From JBAWXE01 sp037144255 (GTDB lineage: Bacteria > Bacteroidota > Bacteroidia > Chitinophagales > Chitinophagaceae): a DNA stretch of 5,097 nucleotides. A model generated the notes under the pieces. It searched no databases and was not told the origin of the DNA. It worked only from the letters and a program-made list of their open reading frames with translations. Below, piece by piece: positions 1 through 5,097 of the stretch. The position numbers were made by a program, and so were the translations under genes. Within the stretch, counting starts at the first letter, position 1, and each line of letters begins with the position of its first letter. Location of the stretch: the NCBI GenBank assembly GCA_037144255.1, contig JBAWXE010000143.1, forward strand, positions 1-5,097, given 5' to 3'.

Positions 1-404
1 ACTTGATCAGCATCCGATACAACATGGTAATTAGTAACTATATATCCATCTGGCGACACCACTACACCAGAGCCTGAGCCCATCTGTGGTGGTATATAAT
101 ATTGGCGTGCACCAAACAGATTGCCAAAGAAATCATCTCCGGCTACCACAGTACGTGGTTTGGTAGCAGTTTTAATATGTACTACTGCTTTTACAGAACT
201 CTCAGCAGCTGCAACAAAATCTACGGGCCCTGAAGATTTGATGGGTGCTCCTGAACTTGTCAATGTGGCATAGTTAACCGGCAAACCTGCCTTATGACTA
301 CCAGGTAAAGATGCTAGGCCTGACTGATAGTGGCCTGCTACAAAAAGTGTAACTACTGTCGTCAACGAAGCTGTGATAATGACGGGAAATAATTTGGATC
401 TCAT
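1..404 (-). CDS. htrA: HtrA/Deg-family serine protease, N-terminal part (runs off left edge)
   Basis: This is the N-terminal 134 codons of a periplasmic trypsin-like protease of the HtrA/DegP/DegQ family, which degrades or refolds misfolded envelope proteins. Residues 5-24 form a hydrophobic segment after a short basic start (MRSK), suggesting a signal peptide or membrane anchor. A low-complexity linker follows to about residue 60. The protease domain begins near 62 (VDFVAAAESSVKAVVHI). The family-typical GSGSGVVVSPDGYIVTNYHVV stretch begins at residue 109, with catalytic His127; the usual motif is TNNHVV, so Tyr126 is a mild variant. The catalytic Asp and Ser and the PDZ domain(s) would lie beyond base 1. 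ATG 404-402 is chosen because it directly precedes the signal segment and lies 29 bases after a promoter motif (434-441). The gene is divergent from fusA. The family is secure; the exact paralogue (degP, degQ or htrA) cannot be decided from this part. Confidence 0.88.
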   Translation of the reverse strand, partial: MRSKLFPVIITASLTTVVTLFVAGHYQSGLASLPGSHKAGLPVNYATLTSSGAPIKSSGPVDFVAAAESSVKAVVHIKTATKPRTVVAGDDFFGNLFGARQYYIPPQMGSGSGVVVSPDGYIVTNYHVVSDADQ

Positions 405-433
405 AACAGAAACGTTTTTGTTTTTATGTAGTA

Positions 434-441
434 CAAATTTA
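434..441 (-). promoter_or_regulatory. Candidate Bacteroidota -7 promoter element for htrA
   Basis: Read on the minus strand this is TAAATTTG, an exact match to the Bacteroidota primary sigma factor (sigma-ABfr type) -7 consensus TAnnTTTG. It ends 29 bases before the htrA ATG, which would give an untranslated leader of about 20-25 bases. No TTG/TTTG -33 element is seen at the usual spacing, only an AT-rich stretch, so the call rests on the -7 box and its position. Confidence 0.5.
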
Positions 442-522
442 AAACCACTGCTTATTATAAATTTGTTAAAAACCCATAGCTACAAAGGCTTTAACAATGA
501 TTTTATAACAGTTTGTGAAAAG

Positions 523-538
523 CCGAACTACTGTTCGG
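523..538. repeat. Perfect 6-bp inverted repeat CCGAAC-tact-GTTCGG
   Basis: Two perfectly complementary six-base arms (523-528 and 533-538) flank a four-base spacer. It is a GC-rich island in very AT-rich DNA, about 80 bases upstream of the candidate htrA -7 box and 200 upstream of that of fusA. No T-run follows on either strand, so it does not look like a terminator. A dimeric regulator binding site is possible, but no regulator is identifiable here. Confidence 0.5.
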
Positions 539-679
539 TAACATAAACATAATGAACATTTTGACCATTATATTTTACGATTTTCCTGTCTCATTTTACC
601 TGAAATTCCTACCAATATGACAGCCTTTTCATAGGTTTCAGCCTTTATTTATTGTTAGTATTTAATAAATATAAATCAT

Positions 680-699
680 TTTCAATATGCCTATTGAAA
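680..699. repeat. Perfect 8-bp inverted repeat upstream of the fusA promoter
   Basis: Arms TTTCAATA (680-687) and TATTGAAA (692-699) are exact reverse complements around a TGCC spacer. The repeat ends 38 bases before the fusA -7 box, so it lies upstream of the core promoter rather than in the transcript. Its arms are AT-rich and no T-run follows directly, so a terminator role is unlikely; an operator or activator site is possible but unproven. Confidence 0.5.
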
Positions 700-737
700 C
701 AAGCCCTAGATTTTTTTAATTTTTCATATAAAATCCC

Positions 738-745
738 TACCTTTG
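738..745 (+). promoter_or_regulatory. Candidate Bacteroidota -7 promoter element for fusA
   Basis: TACCTTTG is an exact match to TAnnTTTG and lies 50 bases upstream of the fusA ATG, which predicts a leader of roughly 40-45 bases. The -33 position carries T-rich sequence (about 711-725) rather than a clear TTG. The leader has no Shine-Dalgarno-like purine run before ATG 796; it is AT-rich (TAATAAACCATAACA just before the ATG), as is usual for highly expressed Bacteroidota genes. Confidence 0.65.
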
Positions 746-795
746 CGCACTATTTTAGAAACATAATTTTTATCCATAATTAATAAACCATAACA

Positions 796-2936
796 ATGGC
801 AGATTTACGCCTACAGCGCAACTTTGGTATTGCGGCCCACATTGATGCCGGCAAGACTACAATGACAGAACGTATCCTTACTATACCGGTGTGAACCACA
901 AGATCGGTGAGGTGCATGAAGGCGCCGCTACGATGGACTGGATGGCACAGGAACAGGAGCGTGGTATCACGATCACTTCAGCAGCTACTACTTGCTTCTG
1001 GAACTACCCTACAGTTCAGGGTAAACCACTTCCGGATACTAAGAAATATAAATTCAACATCATCGATACTCCGGGTCACGTGGATTTTACTATCGAGGTA
1101 GAACGTTCATTGCGTGTATTGGATGGTCTAGTAGCTTTGTTCAGCGCCGTTGATGGTGTAGAACCACAGTCTGAAACCGTTTGGCGTCAGGCTAACCGTT
1201 ATAAAGTTCCACGTATCGGTTTCGTAAACAAAATGGATCGTGTAGGTGCAGACTTCCTGATGGTTGTTCAGCAAGTAAAAGACATGCTGGGTGCTAAATC
1301 AGTACCATTGCAATTACCTATCGGTGCTGAAGATAATTTTAAAGGTATCGTAGATCTGATCACCATGAAGGGTATCATTTGGGAAGATGCTACACAGGGT
1401 ATGACATATACAGAAATACCTATTCCTGCTGATATGCAAGAAGAAGCTGACTTCTGGCGTGCACATCTGGTAGAAGCAGTAGCAGAATACGATGATAAGC
1501 TGATGGAGAAATTCTTTGAAGATCCTAATAGCATATCAGAAGATGAAATACATATTGCAGTACGTAAGGCTTGCCTTGACCTGAGCATTGTACCAATGCT
1601 TTGCGGTTCTGCATACAAGAATAAAGGTGTACAAGTAGCGCTTGATTGCGTTATCCGTTACCTGCCTGGTCCAATGGACGTAGCTGCTATCACAGGTACA
1701 GATCCTGATTCTGGCGAAGAGATCATTCGTAAACCGGATGCAAAAGAACCTTTCGCTGCTTTGGCATTCAAGATCATGACCGATCCTTTCGTAGGTCGTC
1801 TGGCGTTCTTCCGTTGCTATTCAGGTCATCTGGATGCTGGCTCTTATGTACTGAACATGCGTTCTGGTAAGAACGAGCGTATCAGTCGTATCATGCAGAT
1901 GCACGCTAACAAACAAAACCCTATCGATTTCATCGAAGCTGGTGATATTGGTGCAGCTGTTGGTTTCAAAGAAATCAAGACAGGTGATACATTATGCGAC
2001 GAGAAACATCCTATCGTTCTGGAGAACATGTTCATTCCGGAACCGGTTATCTCTATTGCTGTTGAGCCTAAAACTCAGGCAGATGTAGATAAAATGGGTA
2101 TGGCAATCGCTAAGTTAGTAGAAGAAGATCCTACATTGCGTGTTAAAACTGATGAAGATACCGGCCAAACCATCCTTAGTGGTATGGGTGAATTACACCT
2201 TGAGATCATCGTTGACCGTATGCGTCGTGAGTTCAAAGTAGAAATTAACCAAGGTGCTCCTCAGGTTGCTTACAAAGAAGCTTTCACTCTGAAGATAGAA
2301 CACCGTGAAGTATACAAGAAACAAACAGGTGGTCGTGGTAAGTTCGCAGATGTTTATTTTGAATTAGGCCCTGCTGACGAGGAATTCTTGAAAGAAGGTA
2401 AAGGTAACTTCCAGTTTGTAAATGAAATATTTGGTGGATCTATTCCTCGTGAATTCATTCCTTCTATCCAGAAAGGTTTTGAAAACTCTATGGGTACAGG
2501 TGCATTAGCCGGTTTCCCTGTAGAAAGCATGAGAGTACGTGTATTTGATGGTTCTTACCACCAAGTCGATTCAGACTCAATGTCTTTCGAATTATGTGCT
2601 AGATCTGGTTTCCGCGAAGCTGGTAAAAAAGCTAAGCCGGTATTACTGGAACCTATCATGAAAGTTGAAGTTACTACCCCTGATCAATACATGGGTGATG
2701 TAACTGGTGACTTGAACCGTCGTCGTGCCATATTAGAAGGTATGGATAGCAAACATAACGCACAGATCATCAAGGCTAAGGTTCCATTGAGCGAAATGTT
2801 CGGTTATGTAACTCAATTACGTTCATTATCTTCCGGTCGTGCTACTTCAGTAATGGAGTTCAGCCACTACTCTCCTGCTCCTCGTAACATCGAAGAAGAA
2901 GTGGTAGCAAAAACAAAAGGTAAAGTAAGCGCGTAA
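796..2936 (+). CDS. fusA: Elongation factor G, frame broken by a 1-base deletion near 878
   Basis: EF-G is the cytoplasmic GTPase that drives tRNA-mRNA translocation on the ribosome and, with RRF, ribosome recycling. The protein is recognisable end to end: residues 1-28 (MADLRLQRNF, then P-loop AHIDAGKTT) in one frame and the remainder in a second frame from base 879. Restoring one base gives 713 residues, normal for the family. Using restored numbering, RGITI (switch I) is at 56-60, DTPGH at 91-95, NKMD at 145-148 and GSA at 271-273. Domain III starts near 422, domain IV carries GGRGKFADV from 512 and the tip loop SYHQVD with His589, and domain V begins around LLEPIMKVEV at 617. As written, translation from ATG 796 stops at TGA 892-894 after 32 residues. 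A start at GTG 891 would lack the P-loop and could not be active. Thr23 of the usual KTTTTE is Met. Arginine is almost always CGT, suggesting high expression. The gene appears monocistronic, with its own promoter and terminator. Confidence 0.95.
877..881 (+). other. Frameshift site in fusA (one base missing)
   Basis: EF-G proteins read ERIL-YYTGVNHK or close to it here. The bases encode ERI and then CT-TAC-TAT-ACC-GGT, so one base of the Leu codon (or of a TTT run) is absent. Continuous reading gives ERILTIPV and then stop. No XXXYYYZ slippery heptamer lies at the junction, and I saw no strong downstream hairpin, so programmed frameshifting is not supported. No second lesion occurs in the following 681 codons. 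Confidence 0.9.
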
Positions 2937-2959
2937 TTGTAGCGCAAACTATAAGTAAT

Positions 2960-2993
2960 AAAAAATGCCTCATCAGTTGATGAGGCATTTTTT
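2960..2993 (+). terminator. Intrinsic terminator of fusA (works in both orientations)
   Basis: A long perfect hairpin pairs 2960-2975 with 2978-2993. Its core is ATGCCTCATC/GATGAGGCAT, flanked by six A on the left and six T on the right, and it starts 23 bases after the fusA stop. The symmetric A/T flanks mean it could also stop minus-strand transcription arriving from the convergent ABC gene. Confidence 0.93.
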
Positions 2994-3011
2994 CATTAAT
3001 CACTTCTAAGC

Positions 3012-3043
3012 AAAAAAATAACCCTCACATAGTGACGGTTATT
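3012..3043 (-). terminator. Intrinsic terminator of the GldA-like gene
   Basis: On the minus strand, arms AATAACC (3043-3037) and GGTTATT (3023-3017) pair. After one C/C mismatch the stem continues GTGA/TCAC with a three-base loop. The plus-strand A-run at 3012-3018 becomes a T-run immediately after the stem. It starts 23 bases past the ABC gene stop codon, so the two convergent genes each have their own terminator. Confidence 0.8.
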
Positions 3044-3066
3044 CAATATAGTAAAGCAATGAAATG

Positions 3067-3972
3067 TTATTTTGTAAGTGTTCTGAACACATCTTCCAGC
3101 GATTGTGTTTCTTTTTGTAAGGAACTGATATTGATATCCTTATCCAATGCCAGTTGCATTACCTCTTTCCTTAGTTCTTCAGGGCTATCGGTAAACAATT
3201 TCCAGCGTCCCTGTCCTAAGTCCTGATAATTCTTGGTATACCTCAAGGCCTTCCATATCTGCGCATCTACAGTACTTTCAAATACTACGATCAATGCACC
3301 TTGCGAACTGCTTTGTTTCAGTTTCTCAATAGCATCATCTGCAACTATCTTACCATTACTAATGATGATGACCCTACTACACATTGCTTGCACTTCTTGC
3401 ATAATATGAGTAGAAAGTAAAACAGTCTTTTCTTTACCTATTCTTAGTACCAACTCTCTGATCTCCACTATCTGATTAGGATCCAAACCCGATGTAGGTT
3501 CATCTAATACCAATACTTCCGGATTATGAAGCATGGCTTGTGCTAAGCCTACACGCTGTTTATAACCTTTTGATAAGGCACTGATCTTCTTATGGCTCTC
3601 TTTACCTAATCCGGTAAGTGATATCATTTCATCTATTCTTGCTTTCGACTCCTTACCCAGCTGATGTATACCCGCACAAAATTCCAGATATTCACGTACA
3701 TACATATCAAAATACAGAGGATTGGCCTCAGGCAAATAACCTATACGTTTACGTACATCCATTGGATGTAACTGTACATCAAAATTGCAAACTGTAGCAG
3801 TGCCACTTGTTGGAGGAAGATAACCGGTGATCATCTTCATTGTAGTAGATTTACCGGCACCATTAGGTCCTAAGAAGCCTACTATTTCTCCCTTTTTAAG
3901 TTCAAAAGAGATATTATCTACCGCTTTCTGAGTTCCGTATATTTTAGTAAGTGAGCTTACACTAATTGACAT
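3067..3972 (-). CDS. gldA: ABC transporter ATP-binding protein, GldA-like
   Basis: A 301-residue cytoplasmic ATPase subunit of an ABC-2-type exporter, closest by eye to GldA, the gliding-motility-associated ATPase that works with the GldF/GldG membrane subunits in Flavobacterium. All nucleotide-binding elements are present: Walker A GPNGAGKST (35-43), signature LSKGYKQR (133-140, the LSKGY variant of this subfamily), Walker B VLVLDEP with catalytic Glu158 (153-159), D-loop SGLDP (161-165) and H-loop His189. The Q-loop position reads YLPE (79-82), with Glu replacing Gln, as in many members of this subfamily. The C-terminal 90 or so residues are a variable accessory region typical of the family. 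ATG 3972 is preceded in frame by a TAG stop just upstream, so no earlier start exists. No permease gene is adjacent; gldA is also separate from gldFG in Flavobacterium. A related exporter ATPase with another substrate remains possible, and gene presence alone does not prove gliding. Confidence 0.85.
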   Translation of the reverse strand: MSISVSSLTKIYGTQKAVDNISFELKKGEIVGFLGPNGAGKSTTMKMITGYLPPTSGTATVCNFDVQLHPMDVRKRIGYLPEANPLYFDMYVREYLEFCAGIHQLGKESKARIDEMISLTGLGKESHKKISALSKGYKQRVGLAQAMLHNPEVLVLDEPTSGLDPNQIVEIRELVLRIGKEKTVLLSTHIMQEVQAMCSRVIIISNGKIVADDAIEKLKQSSSQGALIVVFESTVDAQIWKALRYTKNYQDLGQGRWKLFTDSPEELRKEVMQLALDKDINISSLQKETQSLEDVFRTLTK

Positions 3973-3976
3973 AAGG

Positions 3977-3984
3977 CAAAGCTA
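3977..3984 (-). promoter_or_regulatory. Candidate -7 promoter element abutting the gldA start codon
   Basis: Minus-strand TAGCTTTG is an exact TAnnTTTG match ending only four bases before the gldA ATG. Normal spacing would place the transcription start at or next to the ATG, implying a leaderless or nearly leaderless mRNA. The -33 position is T-rich without a clear TTG. The match could be chance, but no better candidate was found immediately upstream. Confidence 0.45.
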
Positions 3985-4019
3985 ATGATTTTGACATGTA
4001 CTTATAAAAATGAGGGCAC

Positions 4020-4047
4020 AAAAAAGCCGGATAACATATCCGGCTTT
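4020..4047 (-). terminator. Intrinsic terminator of the EGF-like lipoprotein gene
   Basis: Perfect 11-bp stem AAAGCCGGATA/TATCCGGCTTT (4023-4033 with 4037-4047) around a three-base ACA loop. Minus-strand transcripts leave the stem into a run of T (complement of A 4020-4025). It starts 20 bases beyond the lipoprotein stop codon and separates that gene from gldA downstream. Confidence 0.9.
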
Positions 4048-4067
4048 CATATGTAATATTATGAGCT

Positions 4068-4601
4068 CTATTGTTTGAAACCAATAAAGCTAGAGTGTGT
4101 AAGAGTAGAACTACTAGTTGTAACATCAGGATTTTCTGTAATAGAGATAACTAATCTATTATACTGATTATTGATATTTGCAGAAATCGATTTACTGTAG
4201 TTACCATTTGTAATAGGATTGAAATTGATAGATACTGTACGTACTGTACCATATACGGTATCTCTTACAACACTGCTTATGCCGGTGCTATGTGAGTATG
4301 AAATACCTACATAGTCAGGATCTGTTTGCATGAATACATGTATTGTATCACTAATGGTAGGAAAACCATCTGTAGACATATCACCAATAAATGTACCGAT
4401 AAAACGATCTGCGATCTTGTTTTCACACTGAGGGCCATCGAAAGCAGACGGGCAATGACAGAAATTATCTGAACAAGCACCACCGTTGATACATTTCAGG
4501 TCGGCACAACTGTCTTTTGGAGCACAAGCCGTATATAAAACTGTACTACAAAGGCAAAAGAATGCAAAAGATGTAACTAAAGTATGTTTCCAAAACTTCA
4601 T
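4068..4601 (-). CDS. Small lipoprotein with an EGF-like six-cysteine module
   Basis: A 177-residue predicted outer-membrane lipoprotein of unknown function. A basic start (MKFWKH) and hydrophobic stretch 8-24 end in a lipobox LYTAC, with Cys26 the likely lipidation site. The following residues APKDS include a KD pair resembling the Bacteroidota lipoprotein surface-export signal, so surface exposure is plausible. Cysteines 32, 37, 43, 48, 50 and 59 follow the C-x4-C-x5-C-x4-C-x-C-x8-C spacing of an EGF-like domain, with the typical NGGAC and FDGPQC context. Residues 65-177 are polar and rich in Ser, Thr, Ile and Asn, suggesting a beta-sheet domain; I do not recognise it. ATG 4601 fits the signal peptide. 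It lies 66 bases downstream of thiL and could be cotranscribed; a one-mismatch -7 box (TATTTTAG, 4629-4622) might give it its own promoter. EGF modules usually mediate extracellular binding, but no ligand can be inferred. Confidence 0.85.
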   Translation of the reverse strand: MKFWKHTLVTSFAFFCLCSTVLYTACAPKDSCADLKCINGGACSDNFCHCPSAFDGPQCENKIADRFIGTFIGDMSTDGFPTISDTIHVFMQTDPDYVGISYSHSTGISSVVRDTVYGTVRTVSINFNPITNGNYSKSISANINNQYNRLVISITENPDVTTSSSTLTHSSFIGFKQ

Positions 4602-4667
4602 GAAGTAGCTGATTTAACGCCCTAAAATACGAAAAATATTGAGCTTGTAAAGTACTTTCTTATATTT

Positions 4668-5097
4668 TTACTGCTGAAATGAGTCCCAGCCTTGTGCTGT
4701 TATCATGTGCTTACTACCTGCTTTAGTCAATAAATGGGCTTTTTCGACGGCATCTGTAATATAACCTATCACACTTATCTGCTCATTTTTTACCACTTTT
4801 TCGTAGTCTTCTTGCTTTACTGTGAACAGTAATTCATAGTCCTCACCACCACTCAATGCACAGGTAACAGGTACCATCCCAAACTCCATTGCCATTTCTA
4901 TTGCCTCCTCATGAATAGGTATTTTTTCTTCATATATCACGCATCCCACATTGCTTTGGGTACAAATATGCAATGCTTCAGAACTGAGCCCATCACTTAT
5001 ATCTATCATAGATGTTGGGGTGATATCATTCTCCTGAAGCCAAGTGGTAATGTCTGCCCTAGGCTCAGGTTTTAAAATACGACCTACTATGTATGCC
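4668..5097 (-). CDS. thiL: Thiamine-monophosphate kinase, C-terminal part (runs off right edge)
   Basis: ThiL phosphorylates thiamine monophosphate with ATP to give thiamine diphosphate, the last step of cytoplasmic cofactor synthesis. The visible 142 residues are less than half of the usual 320-350. The frame stays open to the window edge, so the Met at 5009 is internal, not the start. Upstream of it the frame reads KPEPRADITTWLQEN, matching the family's RPEPR helix. The conserved SMIDISDGLSSE motif, with acidic Mg/phosphate-binding residues, starts at 5012, and SGGEDYELLF lies at 4853-4824. The end resembles typical ThiL: VIGYITDA and a final AQGWDSF. The missing N-terminal part would hold the AIR-synthase-like nucleotide-binding half. 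No frameshift or odd substitution is seen. The downstream lipoprotein gene is in the same direction. Confidence 0.95.
   Translation of the reverse strand, partial: AYIVGRILKPEPRADITTWLQENDITPTSMIDISDGLSSEALHICTQSNVGCVIYEEKIPIHEEAIEMAMEFGMVPVTCALSGGEDYELLFTVKQEDYEKVVKNEQISVIGYITDAVEKAHLLTKAGSKHMITAQGWDSFQQ

Larger units (their letters stand above)
405..795. other. Divergent htrA-fusA intergenic control region, no gene
   Basis: These 391 bases between the two divergent starts are strongly AT-rich and contain no credible coding region; the longest plus-strand frame checked here (552-620) is only 22 codons and resembles nothing. The region holds one TAnnTTTG promoter motif for each flanking gene (434-441 minus, 738-745 plus) and two perfect inverted repeats (523-538 and 680-699). 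No tRNA, riboswitch or leader-peptide structure was recognised. Bases 541-660 show nothing I can assign. Confidence 0.7.

Noticed and set aside
552..620. 22-codon plus-strand frame in the htrA-fusA intergenic region
   Set aside because: Too short, no ribosome binding signal, hydrophobic AT-rich translation typical of non-coding DNA.
606..632. Imperfect dyad resembling a stress-regulator site (minus-strand CTGTCATATTGGTA)
   Set aside because: The half-sites differ at two of five positions and I cannot tie it to an established motif.
871..894. Programmed ribosomal frameshift in fusA
   Set aside because: No slippery heptamer or downstream stimulatory structure is visible, and EF-G is not known to be made this way; a simple one-base deletion explains the data.
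907..1101. Plus-strand 64-codon frame inside fusA
   Set aside because: It overlaps conserved EF-G codons in another frame and its translation resembles nothing.
1268..1618. Minus-strand 116-codon frame antisense to fusA
   Set aside because: It is a shadow of the EF-G G-domain coding sequence, with low-complexity Ser/Ile-rich translation and no promoter motif noted.
1844..2035. Minus-strand 63-codon frame antisense to fusA
   Set aside because: A shadow of EF-G domain II coding sequence with no recognisable protein features.
3032..3226. Plus-strand 64-codon frame over the 3' end of gldA
   Set aside because: It starts within the gldA terminator hairpin and runs antisense to well-conserved gldA coding sequence.
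4620..4670. Possible thiL terminator (AAAAATAT...ATATTTTT pairing on the minus strand, with an inner AAAGTACTTT palindrome)
   Set aside because: The stem is entirely A/T with a loop of about two dozen bases, so it is unlikely to terminate efficiently; AT-rich DNA gives such pairings by chance.

Overview
The window reads as an ordinary housekeeping stretch of a Bacteroidota chromosome. The best lineage guess is the Chitinophagaceae/Chitinophagales side of the phylum. Four things suggest this: exact TAnnTTTG promoter motifs ahead of genes with no clear Shine-Dalgarno sequence, a GldA-type ABC ATPase, an EF-G with the extended switch I/G3 linker I associate with this phylum, and a lipoprotein with a KD pair just after its lipid-anchored cysteine. 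I see no mobile element, CRISPR array, tRNA or rRNA, and no evidence of a new multi-gene system.

Layout: bases 1-404 (minus) hold the N-terminal part of an HtrA/Deg-family periplasmic serine protease that runs off the left edge. Bases 405-795 are a divergent, AT-rich control region with one candidate promoter in each direction and two perfect hairpin-type inverted repeats. Bases 796-2936 (plus) are fusA, elongation factor G, ended by a strong intrinsic terminator. Convergent to it on the minus strand is a GldA-like ABC transporter ATPase (3067-3972) with its own terminator and a promoter motif almost touching its start codon. Next on the minus strand come a small lipoprotein with an EGF-like six-cysteine module (4068-4601, with its own terminator) and the C-terminal part of thiL, thiamine-monophosphate kinase, which runs off the right edge.

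The genes look functionally unrelated: protein quality control, translation, ABC export, a surface lipoprotein and thiamine biosynthesis. Most appear to be transcribed singly. The only possible cotranscription is thiL into the lipoprotein gene (66-base gap, no convincing terminator between them).

The most notable point is that fusA is broken as written. A single base is missing around 877-879, just after the P-loop, so the reading frame from the true ATG (796) stops at 892-894, while 681 further codons of perfectly conserved EF-G continue in another frame. The gene also stands outside the usual str operon. The frameshift is either a sequencing error in an essential gene or a real lesion in a second copy; the conserved remainder and its codon use favour the first.
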